Origin: Streptomyces sp. NBC_00239
GTDB lineage: Bacteria > Actinomycetota > Actinomycetes > Streptomycetales > Streptomycetaceae
DNA length: 64,000 nt
Reading direction: 5' to 3'
Assembly: GCF_036194065.1 (NCBI RefSeq)
Contig: NZ_CP108095.1
Location: forward strand, 6,448,001 to 6,512,000
The notes under the pieces are model-generated. The model was not told the origin of the DNA. It searched no databases and saw nothing but the letters and a program-made list of their open reading frames with translations. Shown here in pieces: positions 23,956-32,506 of this stretch (position 1 is its first letter; each line of letters opens with the position of its first letter). Position numbers and translations under genes: made by a program.

Positions 23956-25620
23956 CTACGCGTCGTACAGGTCCGCCTTGCGCGGGCTGGGGTCCTGGAT
24001 GAGGCCGCTGACCATCATGGAGCGGCTGTTGAACCGCTCGGTGTCCACGCCGTTCTCCTCCAGTACCCGCATCGCGGCGGTGTGCACCACGCGCAGGACC
24101 GGGGTGGCGGCGCGCAGCGCGTCGTCCGCCATGAAGCGGTGGCGCCACGGCGGGTCGGCCCAGACGTGCCGCAGGCCGAACGGCTCGGGCAGGACCAGCT
24201 TGCCGCCGAGGAAGTTCAGCAGCGGCGGGTACCAGGTGAGCGGGGCGCGGACGGCGAGCCGGACCACCTCGGAGGCGTCCACCAGCGGTTCCTTGACCTC
24301 GACGCTCTCCCAGAACCGGATGGTCTTGGAGACCTCGTGGGTCTTCGGCGAGGACTTGGTGGTGAAGAAGCCGTTGACCGGGCCCAGCGCGTGGCCGGTG
24401 ACCTCGATGCGCAGGGTCTGGTAGAGCACGGTCACCGTGACCATCATGGTGATGACCAACTGGCCGTCCCAGAGGGCGAACTGGATGCCGAGGTAGTGCC
24501 GGTTGCCGGCGCTGAACTGCTGCTCGTTGCAGATCCGGCTGATCTCCTGGCCGGTGACCTGGAAGGTGTCGACGCCGTCGCCGGCGGGCCGGGCCACTTC
24601 CTTGGCGCCTTCGCCGACGGGGGAGACGATCCAGTGCTTGACCGAGGGGGTCGGGAAGCCGCCGGTGTGCAGAGGCCCGCGCTCGATCATGCGGAGCTGG
24701 TCGTGGATCGCGCGGATCACGTCCCAGCTGCGGAACGGGTGGATGTCGATGCCCGGCTTCGCGGACACGAGTTCCTCGGCGAGCTGCCAGCTGCCCCAGC
24801 GGGTTCCCATGCCGAGGATGCCCTTGGGGCCGGCGTAGAAGACGGAGTTGCTGCGGTCCTCGGCGGTGAGCCGGGCGAGCTGCTGGCGCAGTTGCTCGGC
24901 GGCGGTCTCACCGGGGTCGGTCGGGACCGCGTTGGGGATCTTGGCGCCGACGCCGCCGCCGGAGAGCAGGCCGTCCCAGCGGGCGCGCATGTCGACGGCG
25001 GTGGCCTCGCAGATCCGCTTGGCCAGGTACCAGCCGGCGACCGGCGCGATGATCATGCCGCGTAGGTAGTAGCCCCAGAAGCCGGTGAAGGGCAGCTTGA
25101 ACATGAGGACGGCGGCGGCCAGCGCGATGGCGACGAGGACCGCGGTGCCCAGCCAAGTGGCCTGCTTCGCCGCGGATTTGGCCAGGGTCTTGCGGAGCTG
25201 GAAGAGGCCGACCCACAGCAGGGTGCCGGGCAGGAACAGCACCCCGCAGACCAGGGTGATCAGCCGGAGCTTGTGGTCGCGTTCCTTGCGGATCTGGGAG
25301 GCGGCCAGGCAGTGCTCGACGACGGTCTGGGGTTCGGCGCCGAAGGACTGGATGAGGGGCTTGCGGCCGGCGCCGAGCATGCGCGCCTCGACGGCGGCGC
25401 AGAAGGCCTCGCCGAGGTTGGGGGCGAAGAGGGACAGCTTGCCCGCCTTGACCACGGACTCGTGCCACTCGTTGTTCGCCTTGAGTATGTCCTCGGTCGG
25501 GCTGTCCCGGTACGCGGCCGAGGCGAGGGCGTTCGTCGCCGCGGTCTGGCCGCTCGCCCCCGAGAGGGGCACCTGCGCCCCGGGCCTGAAATCGAAGTCG
25601 TCCGCCACCGTTGCCCCCAT
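23956..25620 (-). CDS. Actinobacterial membrane protein of unknown function
   Basis: 554 residues, ATG at 25620. About 115 soluble residues come first (FDFRPGAQVPLSGASG...). Then a membrane cluster: LRLITLVCGVLFLPGTLLWVGLF (about 118-140), LGTAVLVAIALAAAVLMF (about 153-172) and a shorter LRGMIIAPVAGWYLA. A long cytoplasmic or external part follows, including SNSVFYAGPKGILGMGTRWGSWQLAEEL and a later hydrophobic strand-rich region. I do not recognise a family domain. The upstream side holds a perfect 24-bp palindrome and a tandem 14-mer, so its expression may be regulated. Confidence 0.78.
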   Translation of the reverse strand: MGATVADDFDFRPGAQVPLSGASGQTAATNALASAAYRDSPTEDILKANNEWHESVVKAGKLSLFAPNLGEAFCAAVEARMLGAGRKPLIQSFGAEPQTVVEHCLAASQIRKERDHKLRLITLVCGVLFLPGTLLWVGLFQLRKTLAKSAAKQATWLGTAVLVAIALAAAVLMFKLPFTGFWGYYLRGMIIAPVAGWYLAKRICEATAVDMRARWDGLLSGGGVGAKIPNAVPTDPGETAAEQLRQQLARLTAEDRSNSVFYAGPKGILGMGTRWGSWQLAEELVSAKPGIDIHPFRSWDVIRAIHDQLRMIERGPLHTGGFPTPSVKHWIVSPVGEGAKEVARPAGDGVDTFQVTGQEISRICNEQQFSAGNRHYLGIQFALWDGQLVITMMVTVTVLYQTLRIEVTGHALGPVNGFFTTKSSPKTHEVSKTIRFWESVEVKEPLVDASEVVRLAVRAPLTWYPPLLNFLGGKLVLPEPFGLRHVWADPPWRHRFMADDALRAATPVLRVVHTAAMRVLEENGVDTERFNSRSMMVSGLIQDPSPRKADLYDA

Positions 25621-25633
25621 CGCTGTGCTGTGC

Positions 25634-25693
25634 CGACTGCCGTGCCCCGACTGCCGTGCCCCGACCGGCGCGTGCGGACGGCCGTCCGCACGC
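25634..25693 (-). promoter_or_regulatory. 24-bp perfect palindrome next to a doubled 14-mer
   Basis: Positions 25670-25693 form a perfect inverted repeat with arms GCGTGCGGACGG and its complement, no spacer. Immediately left of it, GACTGCCGTGCCCC occurs twice in tandem (from about 25634). Both lie 14-75 bp upstream of the membrane-protein start at 25620, where a repressor or activator site would be expected. No cognate regulator is evident. Confidence 0.45.
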
Positions 25694-25789
25694 TGTTCCC
25701 CCTTGCGGCTCGTTCCCCGTCGTCTCACCCGGCACACCTGCCGAAGAGCCTATCGGGGCTGGTCCGTTCGCGTCGGCGGACAGGGAAAT

Positions 25790-25821
25790 GCCGCCCACCA
25801 CACACGAGTTGGGTGGGCGGC
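25790..25821 (-). terminator. Terminator of the EF-G-like gene
   Basis: GCCGCCCACC (25790-25799) pairs with GGTGGGCGGC (25812-25821); loop of 12 bases. It is 21 bases past the stop of the minus-strand GTPase gene. Confidence 0.7.
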
Positions 25822-25841
25822 CTCCGAGTGCATTCGAGTTA

Positions 25842-28049
25842 CTACGTCCGCTTCTCGGAGTGTTCGCGCATCTTGTCGGCCACGGCCTGCGGCATCGGCT
25901 CGTGGCGGGCGTAGTCGCGGCTGAAGCGGCCGGTGCCGTGGGAGAGCGAGCGGAGGTCCACCGCGTACCGGTCGATCTCGATCTCGGGCACCTCGGCGCG
26001 CACCAGGGTGCGGCCGTCACCGGCCTGCTCGGTGCCGACGACCCGGCCGCGGCGCCCGGACAGGTCGCTCATCACCGCCCCGACGTAGTCGTCCGGCACC
26101 AGTACGGCGAGTTCCGCCACGGGTTCCAGCAGGTCGATCCGGGCCTCGGCGGCCGCCTCGCGCAGGGCGAGCGCGCCGGCGGTCTGGAAGGCGGCGTCGG
26201 AGGAGTCGACCGAGTGCGCCTTGCCGTCGAGCAGGGTGATGCGCACGTCGACCAGCGGGTGGCCGGCGGCGACCCCGCGGGCGGCCTGCCCGCGTACGCC
26301 CTTCTCGACGGAGGGGATGAACTGGCGGGGCACCGACCCGCCGACGACCTTGTCGACGAACTCGATCCCGCTGCCCGGGGGCAGCGGCTCCACCTCGATC
26401 TCGCAGATCGCGAACTGGCCGTGGCCGCCGGACTGTTTGACGTGCCGGCCGCGGCCGGACGCCTTCGCGGCGAACGTCTCGCGGAGGCTGACCCTGTGGG
26501 GGACCGGGTCGACCTGGACCCCGTACCGGCTGCGCAGGCGTTCGACCGCGACGTCGCGGTGGGCTTCGCCCAGGCACCACAGGACGACCTGGTGGGTGTG
26601 CTGGTTCTGTTCCAGGCGCATGGTCGGGTCCTCGGCGACGAGGCGGGCCAGGCCCTGGGAGAGCTTGTCCTCGTCGGCCTTGCTGTGGGCCTGGATGGCG
26701 AGGGGGAGGAGCGGGTCGGGCATCTCCCAGGGCGCCATGAGCAGGGGCGCGTCCTTGGCGGAGAGGGTGTCGCCGGTCTCGGCGCGGGTGAGTTTGGCCA
26801 CGCAGGCGAGGTCGCCGGCGATGCACCGGGTGACGGTGCGCTGGTGTTTGCCGAAGGGGGAGGTGAGGGCGCCGATGCGTTCGTCGAGGTCGTGGTCCTC
26901 GTGGCCGCGGTCGGCGAGTCCGTGTCCGCTGACGTGGACGGTCGCGTCGGGGAGCAGGGTGCCGGAGAAGACGCGGACGAGGGAGACGCGGCCCACGTAG
27001 GGGTCGGAGGAGGTCTTGACGACCTCGGCGAGGAGGGGGCCGTCGGGGTCGCAGGTGACGGCGGGGCGGGCGGCGCCGTCGGGGGTGGTGACGGTGACGG
27101 GGGCGCGCTCCAGCGGGGTGGGGAAGCCGCCGGTGACGAGTTCGAGGAGTTCGACGGTGCCCAGGCCCTGGCGGGCGCCGTCGGCGGCGGGGGCGGCCAT
27201 CAGGACGGGGTGGAAGGTGCCGCGGGCGACGGCCCGCTCCAGGTCGTCGACGAGGGTCTTGAGGTCGATGTCCTCGCCGCCGAGGTAGCGGTCCATGAGG
27301 CCCTCGTCCTCGCTCTCGGCGATGATCCCCTCGATGAGCCGGTTGCGGGCCTCGGAGATCAGGGCGAGTTCGGCGGGGTCGGGGTCGCGTTCGACGCGCT
27401 CGCCGGAGGAGTAGTCGTAGACGCGCCGGGAGAGCAGGCCGAGGAGGCCGGCCACGGGGGCGTGGCCGTCGGGGCCGGCGGGGCCGTGGAGGGGCAGGTA
27501 GAGCGGGATGACGGCGTCGGGGTCGTCGGCGCCGAAGATGTCGCCGCAGACGGAGGTCATCTGGGCATAGTCGGCCCGCGATGCCTCCAAATGGGTGACG
27601 ACGATGGCGCGGGGCATGCCGACGGCCTCGCATTCGTCCCAGACCATCCGGGTGGCGCCGTCGACGCCGTCGGCCGCGGAGACGACGAAGAGGGCCGCGT
27701 CCGCGGCGCGCAGACCGGCCCTGAGCTCCCCGACGAAATCCGCGTATCCGGGGGTGTCCAGGATGTTGATCTTGATGCCGCCCCATTCGACGGGGACGAG
27801 GGAGAGCTGGACCGAGCGCTGCTGGCGGTGCTCGATCTCGTCGTGGTCGGAGACGGTCCCGCCGTCCTCGACCCGGCCCGCCCGGTTGACCGCGCCGGCG
27901 GTCAGGGCGAGGGCTTCCACCAGGGTGGTCTTGCCGGAACCGCTGTGGCCGACCAGGACCACGTTCCGTACGGAGGACGGCCGGTCGGCCGACGGTGCCC
28001 TGCCGGCGGCCCCGGCGGCCGCGGAGGAGGTGTGCGCCTTGTCGCCCAT
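25842..28049 (-). CDS. Elongation-factor-G-like GTPase (EF-G2 type)
   Basis: 735 residues, ATG at 28049 with GGGAGG ten bases upstream. EF-G architecture: G domain with P-loop GHSGSGKTT (34-42) and DTPGYADF (from 98), then domains II-V (RVFSGTLLP, QSGGHGQFAICEIEVEPL, AVMSDLSGRRGRVVGTE). The G4 motif, normally NKxD, reads Thr152-His-Leu-Glu155, so guanine recognition must differ from translational EF-G. The related mycobacterial EF-G2 is, as I recall, reported to bind GTP without ribosome-dependent hydrolysis. Its cellular role is unknown. It is divergent from the PIM lipid operon. Confidence 0.88.
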   Translation of the reverse strand: MGDKAHTSSAAAGAAGRAPSADRPSSVRNVVLVGHSGSGKTTLVEALALTAGAVNRAGRVEDGGTVSDHDEIEHRQQRSVQLSLVPVEWGGIKINILDTPGYADFVGELRAGLRAADAALFVVSAADGVDGATRMVWDECEAVGMPRAIVVTHLEASRADYAQMTSVCGDIFGADDPDAVIPLYLPLHGPAGPDGHAPVAGLLGLLSRRVYDYSSGERVERDPDPAELALISEARNRLIEGIIAESEDEGLMDRYLGGEDIDLKTLVDDLERAVARGTFHPVLMAAPAADGARQGLGTVELLELVTGGFPTPLERAPVTVTTPDGAARPAVTCDPDGPLLAEVVKTSSDPYVGRVSLVRVFSGTLLPDATVHVSGHGLADRGHEDHDLDERIGALTSPFGKHQRTVTRCIAGDLACVAKLTRAETGDTLSAKDAPLLMAPWEMPDPLLPLAIQAHSKADEDKLSQGLARLVAEDPTMRLEQNQHTHQVVLWCLGEAHRDVAVERLRSRYGVQVDPVPHRVSLRETFAAKASGRGRHVKQSGGHGQFAICEIEVEPLPPGSGIEFVDKVVGGSVPRQFIPSVEKGVRGQAARGVAAGHPLVDVRITLLDGKAHSVDSSDAAFQTAGALALREAAAEARIDLLEPVAELAVLVPDDYVGAVMSDLSGRRGRVVGTEQAGDGRTLVRAEVPEIEIDRYAVDLRSLSHGTGRFSRDYARHEPMPQAVADKMREHSEKRT

Positions 28050-28275
28050 GTCTGTCGAGCCTCCCGGTCCGAGCGGTGAGGTGAGGCGGAGAGGGAACCG
28101 GTGGCTCCGGTACCAACCGCGATCCTTCGAGCTTTGCACCGGTGCCACATGCCGTCCATACGTCGTACCCGACGCGAACCGGTGGGTGCGCGGGGGTTAA
28201 CCCCGGGGCCCTGGCTACGATGGGCCAGCCGGTGGCCGCTGTGGCCGCGCGGCCCACCGACCCTCTGGGAAGGCC

Positions 28276-28962
28276 ATGCTGAACAAGTACGCGCGTGCAT
28301 TCTTCACGCGTGTCCTCACACCGTTCGCCGCATTTCTGCTCCGCCGGGGGGTGAGTCCGGACGCGGTCACCCTCATCGGCACCGCCGGAGTGGTGGCCGG
28401 TGCGCTGGTCTTCTTCCCCCGGGGAGAGTTCTTCTGGGGAACCATCGTCATCACCCTGTTCGTGTTCTCCGACCTCGTGGACGGGAACATGGCCCGCCAG
28501 GCGGGCGTGTCGAGCCGGTGGGGCGCATTCCTCGACTCCACCCTGGACCGGGTCGCCGACGCGGCGATCTTCGGCGGCCTCGCGCTCTGGTACGCGGGCT
28601 CCGGCCACGACAACACGCTGTGCGCGGTCTCGATCTTCTGCCTGGCCAGCGGCCAGGTGGTCTCGTACACGAAGGCCCGCGGCGAGTCGATCGGGCTTCC
28701 GGTGGCCGTGAACGGGCTGATCGAGCGGGCCGAGCGGCTGGTGATCTCGCTCGTCGCGGCCGGCCTGTCGGGGCTGCAGACCTTCGGCGTGCCCTCGTGG
28801 ATCGGGGTGCTGCTCCCGGTGGCCCTGTGGGTGGTGGCCGTGGGGTCGCTGATCACGCTGGTGCAGCGGGTGGTCACGGTGCGCCGTGAGGCCGCCGAGG
28901 CGGACGCGGCTGCCGGCTCCGACGCGGCGCCGGCCCCTTCGGGCGACGGCGGTGCCGCGTGA
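28276..28962 (+). CDS. pgsA: CDP-alcohol phosphatidyltransferase (phosphatidylinositol-phosphate synthase type)
   Basis: 228 residues, ATG at 28276. The CDP-alcohol phosphotransferase signature D-x2-D-G-x2-A-R-x8-G-x3-D-x3-D is complete: Asp66, Asp69, Gly70, Arg74, Gly83, Asp87, Asp91. Six or so membrane helices follow the usual layout. In actinobacteria the copy preceding the PIM acyltransferase and mannosyltransferase genes makes phosphatidylinositol phosphate from CDP-diacylglycerol and inositol phosphate. The tail (about 200-228) is Ala/Asp-rich and variable. Its stop overlaps the next GTG by four bases. Confidence 0.9.
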   Translation: MLNKYARAFFTRVLTPFAAFLLRRGVSPDAVTLIGTAGVVAGALVFFPRGEFFWGTIVITLFVFSDLVDGNMARQAGVSSRWGAFLDSTLDRVADAAIFGGLALWYAGSGHDNTLCAVSIFCLASGQVVSYTKARGESIGLPVAVNGLIERAERLVISLVAAGLSGLQTFGVPSWIGVLLPVALWVVAVGSLITLVQRVVTVRREAAEADAAAGSDAAPAPSGDGGAA

Positions 28963-30014
28963 CCTTCCGGGACAAGCTGACCGACGGGCTCTACGGGGCC
29001 GGCTGGAGCGGGGTCAGGAAACTGCCCGAGCCGGTGGCCGAGGCGCTCGGCCGCAAGATCGCCGACGTGGTGTGGAAGCGCCGCGGCAAGAGCGTGCTGC
29101 GGCTGGAGTCCAACCTGGCGCGGGTCGTCCCGCAGGCCGGACCGGAGCGGCTCCGGGAGCTGTCCCGGGCCGGCATGCGCTCGTACATGCGCTACTGGAT
29201 GGAATCGTTCCGGCTGCCGGCGTGGACCCCGGAGCGGATCCGCGAGGGCGTCGTGATCGAGGGCGAGCACCACCTGCGGGAGGCGCTGGACGCCGGCCGC
29301 GGCGCGGTCGTGGCCCTGCCGCACCTGGCGAACTGGGACCTCGCGGGCGCCTGGGTGACCTCGTGCGTGGGCGTGCCGTTCACCACGGTCGCCGAGCGGC
29401 TCAAGCCGGAGACGCTGTACGACCGGTTCGTCGCGTACCGGGAGAGCCTGGGCATGGAGGTGCTGCCGCACAGCGGCGGCGCCGCGTTCGGGACGCTGGC
29501 GCGGCGGCTGCGGGCGGGCGGCCTGGTCTGCCTGGTCGCCGACCGCGACCTGTCCTCGTCCGGCATCGAGGTGGACTTCTTCGGCGCGACGGCACGGATG
29601 CCGGCCGGGCCGGCCCTGCTCGCCCAGCAGACCGGCGCCCGGCTGCTGCCGGTGAACCTCTGGTACGACGGCTCCGTGATGCGCGGCGTCATCCACCCGC
29701 CGGTGGAGGTCCCGGAGACGGGTACCCGGCGGGAGAAGACCGCGGTGGTCACCCAGGCGACGGCGGACGCCTTCGCGGCGGGCATCGCCGCGCACCCGGA
29801 GGACTGGCACATGCTGCAGCGGCTGTGGACCGACGACCTCGACGCGCCGGAGGGCGCTGCGGGTACTACGGGTACTGCGGGGCCTGCGGGTACTTCGGGG
29901 CCTGCGGGTACTTCGGGGCCTGCGGGTACTACGGGGTCTGCGGGTACTACGGGTACCACCGGGCCGGTCGGGCCGGGGCAGGCGTCGGAGGCTTCCGGGG
30001 TGGCGGGCGCGTGA
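28959..30014 (+). CDS. Phosphatidylinositol mannoside acyltransferase (LpxL/HtrB family)
   Basis: 351 residues, GTG start overlapping pgsA. It has the LPLAT acyltransferase motif LPHLANWD (His122 and Asp127 of HxxxxD), then RLRAGGLVCLVADRDLSSSGIEVDFFG and RMPAGPALLAQQTGARLLPV. It should add an acyl chain to the mannose of phosphatidylinositol mannosides on the inner membrane leaflet. Residues about 302-331 are a GTSGPA/GTTGSA repeat encoded by an 18-bp tandem DNA repeat and do not belong to the enzyme fold. The stop overlaps the next gene's GTG by four bases. Confidence 0.9.
   Translation: MTFRDKLTDGLYGAGWSGVRKLPEPVAEALGRKIADVVWKRRGKSVLRLESNLARVVPQAGPERLRELSRAGMRSYMRYWMESFRLPAWTPERIREGVVIEGEHHLREALDAGRGAVVALPHLANWDLAGAWVTSCVGVPFTTVAERLKPETLYDRFVAYRESLGMEVLPHSGGAAFGTLARRLRAGGLVCLVADRDLSSSGIEVDFFGATARMPAGPALLAQQTGARLLPVNLWYDGSVMRGVIHPPVEVPETGTRREKTAVVTQATADAFAAGIAAHPEDWHMLQRLWTDDLDAPEGAAGTTGTAGPAGTSGPAGTSGPAGTTGSAGTTGTTGPVGPGQASEASGVAGA
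29861..29950 (+). repeat. 18-bp tandem repeat inside the acyltransferase gene
   Basis: Five in-frame 18-bp units (core GGGGCCTGCGGGTACTTC at 29879-29896 and 29897-29914, with near copies either side) encode repeated Gly-Pro-Ala-Gly-Thr-Ser. Copy-number changes would keep the frame and only lengthen or shorten the tail. Confidence 0.92.
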
Positions 30015-31195
30015 GGATCGGCATCGTCTGCCCGTACGCCTGGGACGTCCCGGGCGGCGTCCAGTTCCACATCCGCGACCTCGCCGAGCACCTGATCCGG
30101 CTGGGCCACGAGGTGTCCGTCCTCGCGCCGTCGGACGAGGACACCCCGCTGCCGCCGTACGTGGTCTCGGCCGGCCGGGCCGTGCCGGTGCGCTACAACG
30201 GATCGGTGGCCCGCCTGAACTTCGGCTTCCTGTCCGCGGCGCGGGTGCGGCGCTGGCTGCACGACGGCACCTTCGACGTCATCCACATCCACGAGCCGAC
30301 CTCGCCCTCGCTGGGCCTGCTCGCCTGCTGGGCCGCACAGGGGCCCATCGTGGCCACCTTCCACACCTCGAACCCGCGGTCCCGGGCGATGATCGCGGCA
30401 TACCCGATCCTCCAGCCGGCGCTGGAGAAGATCAGCGCGCGGATCGCGGTCAGCGAGTACGCGCGCCGCACCCTCGTCGAACACCTGGGCGGGGACGCCG
30501 TGGTGATCCCCAACGGTGTCGACGTCGACTTCTTCGCGTCCGCCGAGCCCAAGGCCGAATGGCAGGGCGGCACGCTGGGCTTCATCGGTCGCATCGATGA
30601 ACCCCGCAAGGGGCTGCCGGTGCTGATGGCGGCCCTCCCGAAGATCCTCGCCGAGCGGCCGGACACCCGGCTGATCGTCGCGGGGCGCGGCGACGAGGTG
30701 GAGGCCGTGGCCTCGCTGCCCGCGGAGATGCGCTCCCGCGTCGAGTTCCTGGGCATGGTCAGCGACGAGGACAAGGCGCGGCTGCTGCGCAGCGTCGACG
30801 TGTACGTGGCCCCCAACACGGGCGGCGAGAGCTTCGGCATCATCCTGGTCGAGGCGCTGTCGGCGGGGGCGCCGGTGCTGGCATCGGACCTGGACGCGTT
30901 CGCGCAGGTCCTGGACCAGGGGGCGGCGGGCGACCTGTTCGCCAACGAGGACGCGGATGCGCTGGCCGCGGCGGCGGTCCGGCTGCTGGGCGACGCCGAG
31001 CGGCGGGGCGGGCTGAGCGCGCGCGGCTCGGCGCACGTGCGGCGGTTCGACTGGGCCACCGTGGGGGCGGACATCCTGGCGGTGTACGAGACGGTGGCCG
31101 CCGGGGCGGCGTCCGTGGCCACCGATGAGCGCGTGCCGCTGCGTACCCGCTGGGGCTCCCACACAGGCTCAGCCTCCGGCTTCTCCCGCGAATAA
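30011..31195 (+). CDS. pimA: GT4 glycosyltransferase, phosphatidylinositol mannosyltransferase (PimA-like)
   Basis: 394 residues, GTG start overlapping the acyltransferase stop. GT-B fold: VRIGIVCPYAWDVPGGVQFHIRDLAEHL (GGVQ binding loop), FDVIHIHEPTSPSLG, FHTSNPRSR, then the C-terminal donor domain with LGFIGRIDEPRKGLPVLMAAL and the retaining-enzyme motif GGESFGIILVEALSAGAPV (EX7E-like). It should move mannose from GDP-mannose to phosphatidylinositol at the inner leaflet. The order pgsA-acyltransferase-pimA matches the mycobacterial PIM operon and supports the name. Confidence 0.9.
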   Translation: MRIGIVCPYAWDVPGGVQFHIRDLAEHLIRLGHEVSVLAPSDEDTPLPPYVVSAGRAVPVRYNGSVARLNFGFLSAARVRRWLHDGTFDVIHIHEPTSPSLGLLACWAAQGPIVATFHTSNPRSRAMIAAYPILQPALEKISARIAVSEYARRTLVEHLGGDAVVIPNGVDVDFFASAEPKAEWQGGTLGFIGRIDEPRKGLPVLMAALPKILAERPDTRLIVAGRGDEVEAVASLPAEMRSRVEFLGMVSDEDKARLLRSVDVYVAPNTGGESFGIILVEALSAGAPVLASDLDAFAQVLDQGAAGDLFANEDADALAAAAVRLLGDAERRGGLSARGSAHVRRFDWATVGADILAVYETVAAGAASVATDERVPLRTRWGSHTGSASGFSRE

Positions 31196-31863
31196 CCCCC
31201 TCTCGCCCGAGCGGGCCGCTCCCGCCCGCGCCGCTCGGCCTTCACCGCGCCGCTCCAGCTCACCCGGTGGCGCGGAGGCAACCCCCGGCTCCGCCGGCGC
31301 CGTGGAAGTAACCTCCAGCTCACCCGGCGCCGGCGGTGGCAACCTCCGGTTCTGCCGGACCCGTGGAGGGAACCTCCAGCCGTTGCCGGCGGTGCGGGCC
31401 GCCAGCCCCGCCGGCGTTTGAGGCGGGGCCTCGGGCGTAACCGGCTCCGCCGACGCAGCGTGGCGCCACATTCAGCCTCGCCGGCGTTTGAGGCGCGGGG
31501 TTTGGGGCGGAGCCCCAAGGACAACCCGGCTGACGCCGGGTACCGGGCTCCGCCCGGACCCGCGCCTCAAACGCCGGCGAGGCTGGAGGTCGCCGCCAAG
31601 GCATGGTGTGCCGCCCTGGCAGCCGGGGAGGCTGGATGTTGCCGCTCGGGCAGCCAGCCGGGCTGGAGGTGCGCGTCGCGGTCTGCCGGCGGCTGGAGGT
31701 GCGCGTCGCCGTCTGTCGGCAGGGCTGGAGGTGCGGTCACGGTCAGCCGGCAGGGCTGAATCGGCGCGTCACGGTCAGCCGGCGGGCCGAAGTCGCGTGG
31801 GGTGGTGGCGGCCCCGCCCGTGGGGCGGGGGCTGTGGTTGCGGGAGCGGTAGAGTCGCGTGGC
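31196..31863. other. Gene-free gap with repeat element and GGCTGGAGGT arrays
   Basis: No gene recognised. 31230-31400 holds short direct repeats built on GGCAACCTCC and CGTGGAGGGAACCTCCAG. An isolated left arm starts at 31403, then a complete cloverleaf element. 31585-31790 is a degenerate tandem of about 30 bp with the core GGCTGGAGGTGCGCGTCGC. The promoter of the LemA-like gene must lie in the last 70 bases. Confidence 0.7.
31473..31585 (-). repeat. Dispersed cloverleaf-type palindromic element, copy C (inverted orientation)
   Basis: The best preserved copy: the two 25-base end arms pair perfectly (they contain CCTCGCCGGCGTTTGAGG and its complement). The internal hairpins come in reverse order to copies A, B and D (TTGGGGCGGAGCCCCAA first, CCGGGCTCCGCCCGG last), so the element is inserted the other way round. 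Confidence 0.88.
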
Positions 31864-32409
31864 GTGATCGAAACCCTCGTCTGGATCGCGGTGGCGCTGT
31901 GCGCCATCGGCCTCTACCTCAGCTGGACCGCCGGCCGTCTCGACCGGCTGCACTCGCGGATGGACGCCGCCCGCGCCGCGCTCGACGCGCAGCTCGTGCG
32001 GCGGGCCTCGGTGGTGCTGGAGCTGGCCACGTCCGGGGTGCTCGATCCCGCCTCCTCGATCGTCCTGTACGAGGCCGCGCACGCGGCCCGGCAGGCCGAG
32101 GAGGACCAGCGCGAGGTGGCCGAGAGCGAGCTGAGCCAGGCCCTGCGCGCGGTGTTCGAGGACGCCGACCAGGTGGAGGCGGTCAAGGAGGCGCCGGGCG
32201 GGCCGGAAGCCGCCGAGGAGCTGGCGGCGGCCGTCCGGCGGGTGCCGATGGCCCGCAGGTTCCACAACGACGCCGTACGGGCGGCGCGGGCGCTGCGCCG
32301 GCACCGCAAGGTGCGCTGGTTCCGGCTGGCGGGACACGCCCCGTTCCCCCTCGCGTTCGAGATGGACGACGAGCCGCCGGCCGCATTGGCCGACCGGCCG
32401 ACCGGCTGA
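31864..32409 (+). CDS. LemA-like membrane-anchored protein
   Basis: 181 residues, GTG start. One N-terminal helix (ETLVWIAVALCAIGLYLSW) is followed by a long helical body beginning AGRLDRLHSRMDAARAALDAQLVRRASVVLELA and ending RRFHNDAVRAARALRRHRKVRWFRLAGHAPFPLAFEMDDE. The N-terminal anchor, the L-x-R-R/K..LV helix and the FHNDAVR...F.LA-type end are LemA-like, although LemA's usual N-terminal signal is reduced to the anchor. The soluble part should be cytoplasmic or external depending on orientation. Function unknown. It lies between the PIM operon and pdxS. Confidence 0.65.
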   Translation: MIETLVWIAVALCAIGLYLSWTAGRLDRLHSRMDAARAALDAQLVRRASVVLELATSGVLDPASSIVLYEAAHAARQAEEDQREVAESELSQALRAVFEDADQVEAVKEAPGGPEAAEELAAAVRRVPMARRFHNDAVRAARALRRHRKVRWFRLAGHAPFPLAFEMDDEPPAALADRPTG

Positions 32410-32424
32410 AGGAGCCACCGGCTC

Positions 32425-32452
32425 ACCATTGGCCCTTGCAGTGGACTGGTCC
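32425..32452 (+). promoter_or_regulatory. Possible MocR/PdxR-type operator upstream of pdxST
   Basis: CATTGGCCC (32427-32435) and CAGTGGACT (32439-32447) are spaced 12 bases start to start and fall 60-80 bases before pdxS. The second overlaps GGACTGGTCC, a small palindrome. The TGG-A/C-C direct-repeat style resembles sites of the pyridoxal-sensing PdxR regulators of actinobacteria. No pdxR gene is in the window, so this is suggestive only. Confidence 0.3.
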
Positions 32453-32506
32453 GCGGGGTTTGCTGGCCTCAGCACCACCCGTCTCTCTCTTCAGTGAGGT
32501 CAACCC

